From assembly GCF_963378105.1 (NCBI RefSeq), contig NZ_OY726398.1:3782001-3846000 (forward strand): a stretch of 64,000 bases of DNA. The letters are read 5' to 3'. This DNA is from Mycolicibacter sp. MU0102. Lineage in GTDB: Bacteria; Actinomycetota; Actinomycetes; Mycobacteriales; Mycobacteriaceae. Below are positions 25,478 through 33,655 of the stretch, in pieces. Position numbers and translations under genes: made by a program. Numbering within the stretch: position 1 is the first letter of the stretch; each line of letters opens with the position of its first letter. The notes beneath the pieces were generated by a model, which had not been told where the DNA came from, did no database searches, and saw nothing but the letters and a program-made list of their open reading frames with translations.

Positions 25478-26301
25478 GGCGTCGATCCGTCCGTCAGGGC
25501 GGCAGCGACCCGGCCGCCGGTGTTGCCACCGTCGACCCAGAGCACCTGGCCGGTGATGTAGCCGGCCGCCGGACTGTTCAGGAACACCAGCGGTGCAGCC
25601 TGTTCGTCGGCGGTGGCGACCCGCCCCAGCGGCTTGGGAATGTCATCGAGAAGGCCCTGCCCATACCTGCTGCGTAGTTGGTCGAGGATCGGGGTTTCGG
25701 TGACACCGGGTGCGGTGCAGTTGATCCGGATTCCGCGTTTCGCCAGGGGATCGGCGTTGAGCATGCCGTAGAGGATGATCGCCTCTTTGGACAGCCGGTA
25801 GCCGCCGTCGGCAAGCGCGGCGGGATTGGCACGGCACCACTGTAATCCGGCAGCCATGTCATGGGAGTTCAACAGGCCGACCGTGATCTGGGCGTTCTCC
25901 CGGTAGGCCGCCGCAGCCAGCGAGGACACATTGGCGATCGCCGATCCCGCCGGCATCGCCGGCAACAGCGATTCGGTGAGGTGACGCAAGCCCAGGAAGT
26001 TGATTGTGACCACCCGCTCGGGGTCACCGATGCCCGAGGAGACCCCGGCGACGTTGAACAGCGCATCGACTTGCCCCGCCGCCCGGATCGCTGCGGCGGC
26101 TCGATCGATGGACGCCGGATCCGTCAGATCCGTCGCGTGAAATTCGTCGGCGCTTGCCGCAGGCTCGACTCGGTCCAAGCCGACGACCTGCGCCCCGAGC
26201 TCACCAAGCTGCGTCACCAGCGCCGCGCCGATTCCCGACGCGCAGCCCGTGACCACGGTCCGTCGACCGTCGTAGCGCCACAGTCCGGACGTCGCGCTCA
26301 C
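25465..26301 (-). CDS. Short-chain dehydrogenase/reductase
   Basis: A 278-residue SDR with TGCASGIGAA, the NVAG motif (LFNVAGVSSG) and catalytic YRLSK. It resembles 3-alpha-hydroxysteroid-dehydrogenase-type SDRs: short N-terminus, a long insert before YRLSK (NAQITVGLLNSHDMAAGLQWCRANPAALADGG) and the tail YITGQVLWVDGGNTG. Overlaps the upstream LLM gene by four bases and the downstream cyclase by 13. Probably acts on an alcohol/ketone intermediate of the ring-cleavage pathway. Confidence 0.87.
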   Translation of the reverse strand: MSATSGLWRYDGRRTVVTGCASGIGAALVTQLGELGAQVVGLDRVEPAASADEFHATDLTDPASIDRAAAAIRAAGQVDALFNVAGVSSGIGDPERVVTINFLGLRHLTESLLPAMPAGSAIANVSSLAAAAYRENAQITVGLLNSHDMAAGLQWCRANPAALADGGYRLSKEAIILYGMLNADPLAKRGIRINCTAPGVTETPILDQLRSRYGQGLLDDIPKPLGRVATADEQAAPLVFLNSPAAGYITGQVLWVDGGNTGGRVAAALTDGSTPWPT

Positions 26302-27611
26302 CGCTGGCCGCGTTCCCGCTCTTCCTTAGCCAGTTGCGCAGCCTGCACCCGACCCTCGTTCATCTCGGCCATCGCCTCGGGGATCTCGGTGGCGGTGAAG
26401 GTGCCGCCTCGACCGGTCGGCAATCCGCCGAATGAGTAGGACTCGTCGAATGCCGGTGCGGTGGGCGCTTGTCGACGGGCCTCCAGCTTCTCCAGCACCG
26501 GCTCAAGCCGCTTGGCCTTCTCGGCGACTGCCTTCTCGTCGCGTTCGATGAACTCCGGCAGCACCTCTTTGCCCATCAGTTCGATGGCCTCCATGGTCGC
26601 CTCGTGGCTGCGCGGGTTGAGCAACAGGATGAGCTCATCGACGCCGCTCTCCTCATAGCCACGCAGGAACTCCCTTGCGGTCGCGGGGCTTCCGATTGCC
26701 CCGCGGCCCGGCCCATAGGCCAGCGTCGGGTCCTTCTCCACCTCTTCGAGGTAGCGGTTCCACACCCCGGTGCGGCCCGGGGTGTGCTCGCCGGTCATGT
26801 AGTAGTGCATGATCCCGAACGAGAAGAATCCGCCGCCGACCCCGAGGCGCGCGATGGCCTGCTCATCGGTGGGGGCCACCATCATCGACAGGTCGCCACC
26901 GATGGCCAGGATGTTCGGGTTCACCTGCGGGGTGACCGGGACGCCGTTCTCTTCGAGTTCCTTGTAGTAGCCGTTGACCCGCTCGGCCAGCGGGCCGGGG
27001 CCGGTGTAGGCGAAACTCAGTGCGCCGATGCACTTCTGGGCGGCCATCTGCACCGAAGCCGGCCGGGTGCAGGCCACCCAGACCGGCGGATGCGGCTTCT
27101 GCATCGGCTTGGGCACCACGTTGCGGGCCGGCATCTGCACGTGCTGGCCGTCAAAGCCGGTAAACGGCTCCTCGGTCATACAGCGAATCGAGACCTCGAG
27201 TGCTTCCTCCCACTGGGTCCGCTTGTCGGCCGGATCGATACCGAATCCGCCGAGCTCGGCGATCGAGGATCCCTCCCCGGTACCGAACTCGACCCGGCCA
27301 CCGGAGAGCAGGTCCAAGGTGGCGACCCGCTCGGCCACCCGGGCGGGGTGGTTGACCACCGGGGGCAGGTGCATGATCCCGAAACCCAGCCGGATGTTCT
27401 TGGTCCGCTGGCTGGCCGCGGCCAGGAACATCTCCGGCGCGGTGGCGTGGCAGTACTCCTCCAGGAAGTGGTGCTCGGTGAGCCAGACCGTGGAGAACCC
27501 GGCCTTGTCGGCCAGCTCCACCTCGTCCAGGCCGTCGGAGAACAGCAGGCGTTCATCGTCGTCGGACCATGGACGCGGCAGCGCGAACTCGTAGAACAGT
27601 GAGATCTTCAC
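26298..27611 (-). CDS. LLM-class flavin-dependent oxidoreductase
   Basis: A 437-residue luciferase-family protein: FYEFALPRPW opening, TVWLTEHHFLEEY, RLGFGIMHLPPVVNHP, LDLLSGGRVEFGTGEGSS and QKPHPPVWVACTRP. The charged C-terminal tail (about 380-437) is an extension rich in Glu/Lys/Arg. Likely an FMN- or F420-using monooxygenase/oxidoreductase. The start is GTG at 27611, with AGGAGGT ending six bases upstream inside the end of the preceding gene. Confidence 0.85.
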   Translation of the reverse strand: MKISLFYEFALPRPWSDDDERLLFSDGLDEVELADKAGFSTVWLTEHHFLEEYCHATAPEMFLAAASQRTKNIRLGFGIMHLPPVVNHPARVAERVATLDLLSGGRVEFGTGEGSSIAELGGFGIDPADKRTQWEEALEVSIRCMTEEPFTGFDGQHVQMPARNVVPKPMQKPHPPVWVACTRPASVQMAAQKCIGALSFAYTGPGPLAERVNGYYKELEENGVPVTPQVNPNILAIGGDLSMMVAPTDEQAIARLGVGGGFFSFGIMHYYMTGEHTPGRTGVWNRYLEEVEKDPTLAYGPGRGAIGSPATAREFLRGYEESGVDELILLLNPRSHEATMEAIELMGKEVLPEFIERDEKAVAEKAKRLEPVLEKLEARRQAPTAPAFDESYSFGGLPTGRGGTFTATEIPEAMAEMNEGRVQAAQLAKEERERGQR

Positions 27612-27614
27612 GTT

Positions 27615-29363
27615 TTACCTCCTGGGCGATTGGTTGGGAGTCTGCGATTCGGCGGAAGGATGGCGATCAGAAATATCGGCAAGGTGTTGGGCGGCGACGT
27701 AGCCGAAGGTCATCGCGGGGCCGATGGTTGCGCCGGCGCCGGCGTAGCTGCGGCCCATCACCGGGGCCGAGGTGTTGCCCACCGCGTAGAGGCCCTCGAT
27801 CACCGAGTCGTCGGTGCGTAGTACCCGGGCGTGCTCGTCGGTACGCAGACCACCCGAGGTGCCCAGATCGCCGAGGATGATGCGGAACGCGTAATAGGGC
27901 GGCTTGCCCAGTGGGTACAGGTTGGGGTTGGGCAGCGTCGGGTCCCCGTAGTAGTTGTCATAGACACTGTCGCCGCGATGGAAGTCGTCATCGTGGCCGG
28001 CGCGGGCCAGCTCGTTGAACCGCTGCGCCGTGCTGCGCAGCCTTTCGGCCGGAACGCCGATCTCGCCGGCCAGCTCCGCGAAGGAGTTGGCCGCCTTCAC
28101 CACACCGGAGTCCAGCCAGGCCTGCGGTATTCGGCGCCCGGTCGGCACGGGTGCGCCGGGGATCTTCGGGATCGGCAGGTGTCCGGCGACGACGTAGCGG
28201 TGAAAGGATCGCTGGTCGGTGACCAGCCAGCACGGGATGTGGGTGACACCGGCCTGCTGGCCGGCGATCATGGCGTGCGCGAAGTCCATGTAGGGCGCCG
28301 CTTCGTTGATGAACCGCTCGCCGTCACCATTGACGATGAATTGGGACGGCATCATGCGTTCGTTGAGCATGAACTGCAGGCGCCCGTCGGGCCAGCACAC
28401 CGCCGGGAACCACCAGGCCTCGTCGAGCAGGTCGGTAGCCGCGCCGACACGTTCCCCGGCCCGGATGCCGTCGCCGGTGGCCAGCGGGTTTCCGAAGCTC
28501 CAATCGTGTTCCAGCACAGGCTGGTGCTGCTGGCGCCACGCCAAGTCGTGGTCGAACCCGCCGCTGGCCAGGATCACACCGCGGCGCGTCGCGATGCGCT
28601 GTGTCGCGCCGTCGCGCTGCACCACCGCACCGATCACCGCCCCGGAGTCGTCGGTGATCAGCTCGGTCATCGGTGCGTCCAGCCACAGCGGTATGTCACG
28701 TTCGACCATGGCCAGGCGCAGCCGCGCGGCCAGCGATTGGCCGATGGCGGCCATCCTGTCCCCGAACACCCGGGCGCGAAACATCCGCCACAGCAGCTTG
28801 ACCAGAACCGCTTTGCCCCGCCACGACTGGCGGACTTGGTAGAAGAGCCGAAGGTCCTTGGGGCCCAGCCAGATCCCCTTGGGCGCTAGCGCCAGCGGGG
28901 CCAGCAGGTTCTGCTCCTCGTCGCCGAGCTTGCGCAGGTCGATTGCGGGCACGTTGATGGTGCTGCCCAGCTCTGAGCCGCCCGGCAGCTCCGGGTAGTA
29001 GTCGGCGTAACCGGGCTTCCAGACGAATTCGAACCAGGAGCTGGTGGCTTCCAAGAATTCCATCATCTGCGGCGCGGCATCCACGTATTGCCGCAGCCGC
29101 GCATCACTGACCAGCCCGTCGGTGATGGTGCGCAGGTAGGTGAGGACGTCGTCGGGGTCGGGCACATAGCCCTCCCGGCGCTGCGACGGCGCCCCCGGTA
29201 CCCAGATGCCGCCGCCGGACAGCGCAGTGGATCCGCCGAAGTACCGCGACTTCTCCACGACCAGGGTGTCCAGGCCGCGGGCGTCGGCGGCCAGTGCCGC
29301 GGTCATTCCGCCGCCGCCGGAGCCGATTATGAGCACGTCGACGACGTGGTCTGGTTCGGTCAC
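27615..29363 (-). CDS. FAD-dependent dehydrogenase (3-ketosteroid-delta1-dehydrogenase-like)
   Basis: A 582-residue FAD_binding_2 flavoprotein. N-terminal dinucleotide motif DVLIIGSGGGGMTAALAA, then EKSRYFGGSTALSGGGIWVP; the C-terminal FAD contact is YAVGNTSAPVMGRSYAGAGATIGPAM. Length and pattern fit the KstD/fumarate-reductase-like group that removes hydrogens next to a ring ketone. GTG at 29363 is chosen because GGAGGTGA lies just upstream and it overlaps the dioxygenase stop (GTGA). A second enzyme of this family is at 33656. Substrate inferred to be a cyclic ketone or enone. Confidence 0.87.
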   Translation of the reverse strand: MTEPDHVVDVLIIGSGGGGMTAALAADARGLDTLVVEKSRYFGGSTALSGGGIWVPGAPSQRREGYVPDPDDVLTYLRTITDGLVSDARLRQYVDAAPQMMEFLEATSSWFEFVWKPGYADYYPELPGGSELGSTINVPAIDLRKLGDEEQNLLAPLALAPKGIWLGPKDLRLFYQVRQSWRGKAVLVKLLWRMFRARVFGDRMAAIGQSLAARLRLAMVERDIPLWLDAPMTELITDDSGAVIGAVVQRDGATQRIATRRGVILASGGFDHDLAWRQQHQPVLEHDWSFGNPLATGDGIRAGERVGAATDLLDEAWWFPAVCWPDGRLQFMLNERMMPSQFIVNGDGERFINEAAPYMDFAHAMIAGQQAGVTHIPCWLVTDQRSFHRYVVAGHLPIPKIPGAPVPTGRRIPQAWLDSGVVKAANSFAELAGEIGVPAERLRSTAQRFNELARAGHDDDFHRGDSVYDNYYGDPTLPNPNLYPLGKPPYYAFRIILGDLGTSGGLRTDEHARVLRTDDSVIEGLYAVGNTSAPVMGRSYAGAGATIGPAMTFGYVAAQHLADISDRHPSAESQTPNQSPRR

Positions 29364-30310
29364 CGGATCACCTCCGTGGGTTGCGCGGTGCGGATGGCGA
29401 ACCCGGCGATCAGTTCGGGGGCCGGCCGGTAGTAGCGATGGGTGATGCGGTAGGGGCCCTGCGCCGCGAGCGCACCGAACGCGGCTGCCCAAGTGCGGAT
29501 CTCGTGCGCGGAGCCACCACCGGACTCGGTGATGAACGCGTTGGACCAGTCGTTGAGGTCGTCGAGGCGGCCGCTGTCCACGATCGACAAGAACCGCTCG
29601 TCGAATTCGGGGTTCAGCGGTGCGAGGTCGTTCGTCCCCGCCGCGAAGTCGCGGGCCGCCGCGATCACCGTGTCCTGGCGGGCCTGGCGCTGCTCGGCGC
29701 TCATGGCGGTGCCGTGCAGGATCCGGTCCCGGGTGATCGGTGGCGCGGTCGCCAAGGTCGGGATAGGCGGATCATGCGAGAGCCCGCCGGATCCCACCAC
29801 CAGTACCCGCAGGTCCAGACCGGCCAGGAACTCCCCCACCGCCGCGCCCAGCGCGCGGGCGCGGTGTATCGGCCCGAGCGGGGCGGCGACGGCATTGAGG
29901 AAGATCGGGATCACCGGGCACGCCGCGGCGTCTCCAAACAGCCGCTCAAGGGGCTGGGCAACGGCATGGTCGACGTCCATGGAAGCCGAAACAGATACGT
30001 CCACACCGTGTTCCAGCACTGCCTGCGCGCACTCGCGCGCAATGTCGGCCGGAACGTTCAGCGACCCGAGGTGCGTGCCGTAGTCACCGATGCCTTGGGC
30101 CGCCGTGCCGATGCAGAACGGCGGCATCAGTTGTAGGAAGAACCCGTTGTAGTGGTCCGGCGCAAATATCACCGTCAGCTGCGGGTCGAATTCGGCGACG
30201 AAGGTCGCAGCTTCGGCGATCGCGGCCTCGATGTCGTCCATCAATTCACGGGGTGGTCCCGGCAGATTCAGCAGGGGACTGTGGGACATGCAGCACAGGG
30301 CCAGTGTCAT
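29360..30310 (-). CDS. mhpB: Extradiol dioxygenase, MhpB-like (2,3-dihydroxyphenylpropionate 1,2-dioxygenase family)
   Basis: A 316-residue LigB-type extradiol dioxygenase matching E. coli MhpB (314 residues) over its whole length, as remembered: CCMSHSPLL at the N-terminus, FAPDHYNGFFLQLMPPFCIG, MDVDHAVAQPLE with the acid/base His near 115, GSGGLSHDPP with the His near 179, and HRYYRPAPELIAGFAIRTAQ at the end. It would cleave a catechol ring next to the hydroxyls using Fe(II). The ATG at 30310 aligns best; a GTG at 30322 is possible. The gene begins 65 bases inside the end of mhpA, an unusually long out-of-frame overlap. Confidence 0.9.
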   Translation of the reverse strand: MTLALCCMSHSPLLNLPGPPRELMDDIEAAIAEAATFVAEFDPQLTVIFAPDHYNGFFLQLMPPFCIGTAAQGIGDYGTHLGSLNVPADIARECAQAVLEHGVDVSVSASMDVDHAVAQPLERLFGDAAACPVIPIFLNAVAAPLGPIHRARALGAAVGEFLAGLDLRVLVVGSGGLSHDPPIPTLATAPPITRDRILHGTAMSAEQRQARQDTVIAAARDFAAGTNDLAPLNPEFDERFLSIVDSGRLDDLNDWSNAFITESGGGSAHEIRTWAAAFGALAAQGPYRITHRYYRPAPELIAGFAIRTAQPTEVIR

Positions 30311-31943
30311 CGGGGCGATCACCCCCTCGCACGGTCACGGCCAGCACATCAAACAGTCGTGTGCTCACCTCGGGGGCGCGCTGGGCGATGCAGGCCGCGG
30401 CGATACAGCGGTCCGGGCGCAGGAACAGCACCGACTCGCTGTGGCGGTCGAACCATGCTTTCAGCTCCCCGGTCCGGTCGCCGACGATGGTGATCGCGGG
30501 GTCATCGGCCTGACCGGGAGGAGTCCAGCGCAGCTGGGTCGAGGGCCGCACCGCGATGAAGCTCGCCCCCAGGTCCGTCCACCGCGCGAAGGCGTCTTCG
30601 CCGAGCAGCACCCGGGGATTGTTGTTCCAGGCCAGTACCGCGAACCCAGTGCCGATCACGTCGTCCAGGAGAAGGTCTGTGCCGCTGCGGGTATCGACGC
30701 GGGGCTGGATGAACAGGGTTCCCGCCGGAGAATCGGGCCGGCGTGGCTGGTCATGGACGACTGCGCCCTGCTCATAGCGCGGCATCGGCTTGAACCGCAT
30801 CTCCAGCACGTAGCGTTTGAGGGTCGGTACCGCCGAGGCGGCACGGATCACCCGGTCGCGCAGGCCGGCGACGCGCCGGTTGGTCGGCGAGATCACCTTG
30901 CCCACCATCGTGGAGAGGTCGATCATCGCGCGGGCATGCTTGCGCCGCTCGGTGTCGTAGCTGTCCAGCAGGCTGGGCCCAGCCTGTCCCCGGACCACCG
31001 CGGCCAGCTTCCAGCCCAGGTTCATCGCGTCGCGAATCCCGCTGTTGTAGCCCTGGCCCTGCCAGACCGGCATCAGATGGGCGGCGTCGCCGGCCAGCAG
31101 CAGCCGCCCGCGGCGGAAGGCCCCGGCGATCCGGGAGTGGTGGGTGTAGAGCCGATGGCGGATCACGTCGACGTCGTGTGGATGCGGCAAGAACGGGGCC
31201 AGCATGGCCGCGACGAATTCGGGATCCTCTGCCTGCTCATCGGTCTCGTCGGCGTGGATCATGAACTCGAACCGGCGAATACCGTGCGCAATCGAGATCG
31301 ATGCGTACGGGCGCGCCGGGTCGGCTCCGACCTCACTGTTGGGATGACCGAGCGGGTCATTGGCGATGTCGACCACCAGCCAGCGCGTCGAGGAGGTGGT
31401 GCCGTCGAAAGACACGCCCATCAGCCGGCGGGTGGCGCTGCGCCCGCCGTCGCACCCGATCACGTACCGAGCCGAGACCGTCTGGGGTTCCAGTCCCTCG
31501 CCGCCAATGCTCACCGTGACCGAATTGGGGGTCTCGGCGATCCCGGACATCGGCCGGCCCCACAACACCTGGACGTGGTCGAAGCGCTCCAGGCCGCGCA
31601 GCAGTTCTGCGTCGACCAGTGGCTGTACGAAGCCGTTGCGCTTGGGCCAGCCGAAACAGGCGTCGGCGGGCGCCATTTCGGCCAGCAGTCGCCGGCGGCC
31701 GTCGTAGAACCGCAGGATCTGGTTCGGGACGGTATGCGGCAGCACGGCATCCACCAGGCCGATCGCCTGGAAGGTGCGCAGCGACTCATCGTCAAGGCCG
31801 ACCCCGCGGGGATAGTCGATGAGGGTATCGCGGTCCTCGACGACCAGGGTGCGAATCCCTTGCAGGCCGAGGATATTGGCCAGGGTCAGGCCGACCGGTC
31901 CCGCGCCGACCACGACGACTTCGACATCACTGAGCGCAACCAC
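30246..31943 (-). CDS. mhpA: Flavoprotein aromatic hydroxylase, MhpA-like (3-(3-hydroxyphenyl)propionate hydroxylase family)
   Basis: A 565-residue FAD monooxygenase resembling E. coli MhpA (554). Seen: GAGPVGLTLANILG near residue 15, LIDYPRGVGLDDESLRTFQAIG, the DG motif YVIGCDGGRSATRR, and the GD motif LLLAGDAAHLMPVWQGQGYNSG. It would hydroxylate a phenol to a catechol with NAD(P)H, giving the MhpB substrate. GTG at 31943 starts two bases after the hydrolase stop. Together with the flanking hydrolase and dioxygenase it forms a ring-opening cassette; the real substrate may be bulkier than phenylpropionate. MhpD/E/F counterparts are not adjacent. Confidence 0.9.
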   Translation of the reverse strand: MVALSDVEVVVVGAGPVGLTLANILGLQGIRTLVVEDRDTLIDYPRGVGLDDESLRTFQAIGLVDAVLPHTVPNQILRFYDGRRRLLAEMAPADACFGWPKRNGFVQPLVDAELLRGLERFDHVQVLWGRPMSGIAETPNSVTVSIGGEGLEPQTVSARYVIGCDGGRSATRRLMGVSFDGTTSSTRWLVVDIANDPLGHPNSEVGADPARPYASISIAHGIRRFEFMIHADETDEQAEDPEFVAAMLAPFLPHPHDVDVIRHRLYTHHSRIAGAFRRGRLLLAGDAAHLMPVWQGQGYNSGIRDAMNLGWKLAAVVRGQAGPSLLDSYDTERRKHARAMIDLSTMVGKVISPTNRRVAGLRDRVIRAASAVPTLKRYVLEMRFKPMPRYEQGAVVHDQPRRPDSPAGTLFIQPRVDTRSGTDLLLDDVIGTGFAVLAWNNNPRVLLGEDAFARWTDLGASFIAVRPSTQLRWTPPGQADDPAITIVGDRTGELKAWFDRHSESVLFLRPDRCIAAACIAQRAPEVSTRLFDVLAVTVRGGDRPDDTGPVLHVPQSPAESAGTTP

Positions 31944-31944
31944 G

Positions 31945-32844
31945 CTAGCGCTCCAGCAGGAATTCCAGGTGAAGGCGGTTGAAGGTCTCGGGGTCCTCAT
32001 ACTGTGGCCAGTGGCCGCAGCCGGGCATCAGTTCAAACCGGGCGCCCGGGATCATCGATGCGATCCGCTTGCCCTCTTCGACGTCGGCCGTCGGGTCGTC
32101 GCTGGTCCAGACCACCAGGGTGGGCGCAGTGATTTTTCCGTATTCGGCGGGCCCCAACAGGTTCCGCGCCCGGATCTGCGGGTCCTGCAGCGCCATGATG
32201 TCGCGCATCGCGTCGACGAATCCCGGCAGCCGGTAGATCCGCTGGCGGCTGGCGACGATGTCGTCGTAGTCCTTGCTCTTATCGGCCATCAGCCACTTGA
32301 TACGCGCCTGGACCGTTTCCCAGCTTGGATTCTCGACCGCAGCCATCGACAACGTGATGATTCGCTTCATCACCTCGGGGTCAGCCTGGGAACCACCCGC
32401 GGTGTTGAGCACCAACCGGTGGACCCGGTCCGGGTAGTCGATGGCGGCGCGCGCCGCAACCCATCCGCCGAGGGATTCGCCGCTGATACTGGCCGTCTGC
32501 GCACCGATCGCGTCCAGCACATCCATCAGGTGCGCCACGTAGTGGCCGACCTCCAGGGGATGACCGGGCTTGTCGGTGTAGCCGTGACCGAGCATGTCCA
32601 CCGACCAGGTCCAGAAATGCTCGGCGTGTGCGGCGAGATTGCGGACGTAGGCCTCGGCGTGCCCGCCGGAGCCGTGCAGCAGCACCAGAACCGGCTTGGC
32701 CGGGTCGCCGGCCCGCAAGTACCGGGTGCGCACACCGCGCGCATCAAGGTAGCCCTGCTCGAACGCGACGCCCTGGAGGTCACTCCAGACGCTCTCGAAC
32801 TCCGGCACCGCCCACCTCTTCCCTAGCTCGCGCGGAAATGCCAT
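31945..32844 (-). CDS. Alpha/beta hydrolase, MhpC/C-C hydrolase-like
   Basis: A 299-residue alpha/beta hydrolase: VLLHGSGGHAEAY, nucleophile ISGESLGGWVAAR, acid in VVWTSDDPTADVEEGK and histidine in GCGHWPQYEDPETF. This pattern matches C-C hydrolases of meta-cleavage pathways (MhpC, BphD, HsaD). As the first gene of the operon with mhpA and mhpB it is the natural candidate to split their ring-opened product. The ATG at 32844 has only a weak ribosome site (ACGAG), and the recurring operator-like element overlaps it, so expression may be low or tightly controlled. Confidence 0.85.
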   Translation of the reverse strand: MAFPRELGKRWAVPEFESVWSDLQGVAFEQGYLDARGVRTRYLRAGDPAKPVLVLLHGSGGHAEAYVRNLAAHAEHFWTWSVDMLGHGYTDKPGHPLEVGHYVAHLMDVLDAIGAQTASISGESLGGWVAARAAIDYPDRVHRLVLNTAGGSQADPEVMKRIITLSMAAVENPSWETVQARIKWLMADKSKDYDDIVASRQRIYRLPGFVDAMRDIMALQDPQIRARNLLGPAEYGKITAPTLVVWTSDDPTADVEEGKRIASMIPGARFELMPGCGHWPQYEDPETFNRLHLEFLLER

Positions 32845-32848
32845 TCTC
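32834..32848. promoter_or_regulatory. Operator-like site GGAAAT-GCC-ATTCTC at start of ring-cleavage operon
   Basis: This variant of the GAGAAT-N3-ATTCTC site overlaps the start codon of the C-C hydrolase. The right half is exact and the left half is relaxed. The wider string GCGGAAATGCyATTCT (32832-32847) recurs with one change at 35312-35327 upstream of another gene. Confidence 0.35.
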
Positions 32849-32882
32849 GTTTTACGCCATATTGAACGTGCTTTTATCGCAC

Positions 32883-32894
32883 ACGTATGTACGT
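32883..32894. promoter_or_regulatory. Palindrome ACGTA-TG-TACGT upstream of IclR gene
   Basis: A perfect 12-base palindrome in the divergent gap between the C-C hydrolase (start 32844) and the IclR regulator (start 32947). The position fits an IclR autoregulatory and operon-control site. Confidence 0.4.
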
Positions 32895-32946
32895 TATATT
32901 CAAGAGCATCACTCTCATGCGGGTGGATGTCAAGGAGGCCGTGCTG

Positions 32947-33636
32947 ATGCCCGACGCTGCCGCCGAGACCGCGCGGGGTTCGCAGACCCTGGCCCGCGGA
33001 TTGGCCGCCTTACAGGCGGTGGCCGCTGCACCGGAGGGGCTGACGGTGCAACAGGTCGCCGATCGCGTCGGCGTGCACCGGACCATCAGTTATCGACTAC
33101 TGAACACGCTGACCGGCTTCCGGCTGATCGCCAAGGGAGACGACGGCCGGTACCGCTCGGCCGCCGCATTGGCCGTACTGGGAGCCTCGTTCGACCACAA
33201 CGTCCGGCAGCTGAGCCTGCCGACGCTGCGCGCGCTCGCCGACGAACTCGGGACCACGGTGTCGCTGCTGGTCGCCGAGGGGGACCAGCAGGTGGCCGTC
33301 GCGGTCATCGTCCCCACCCAGGTCGGCTACCAACTCGCGTTCCACGAGGGCAGCCGCCATCCGCTCAGCCTCGGCGCCGCCGGAATCGCGCTGCTGGCAG
33401 CCATGCCCGCGCGCCCCGGCGAACGCGAGATCGTCCCGCAGACGCGCGAGCGCGGCTGGGTGGTCACCCACGGCGAGATCGAGCCCGGAACCTTCGGACT
33501 GGCCGTGCCGGTTCGACGCCGCCCGCCGGCGCCGCCGACCTGCATCAACCTGATCTCGCACCGCGAGGACGTGGTGCTGCGCGGCCGCGACGCCGTGCTG
33601 GCCGCTGCCGGCCGACTGTCCGAGATCTTGAGCTGA
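32947..33636 (+). CDS. IclR-family transcriptional regulator
   Basis: A 229-residue IclR regulator. N-terminal winged helix: SQTLARGLAALQAVAAAPEGLTVQQVADRVGVHRTISYRLLNTLTGFRLI; C-terminal ligand domain starting LSLPTLRALADELGTTVSLLVAEG, with LGAAGIALLAA. The C-terminal domain is somewhat short (typical proteins are about 250). The ATG at 32947 has AAGGAGG eight bases upstream. IclR members often control aromatic-acid catabolism (for example MhpR for mhp genes), so this is the likely local regulator of the divergent hydrolase-mhpA-mhpB operon. It is followed 19 bases later by a KstD-like gene. Confidence 0.9.
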   Translation: MPDAAAETARGSQTLARGLAALQAVAAAPEGLTVQQVADRVGVHRTISYRLLNTLTGFRLIAKGDDGRYRSAAALAVLGASFDHNVRQLSLPTLRALADELGTTVSLLVAEGDQQVAVAVIVPTQVGYQLAFHEGSRHPLSLGAAGIALLAAMPARPGEREIVPQTRERGWVVTHGEIEPGTFGLAVPVRRRPPAPPTCINLISHREDVVLRGRDAVLAAAGRLSEILS

Positions 33637-33655
33637 GATGCGAGAGGAAACCTTA

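Noticed and set aside
30231..31982. 583-codon open frame on the plus strand opposite mhpA
   Set aside because: Exact shadow of the mhpA-like gene; the translation lacks recognisable domains and a sensible ribosome site.
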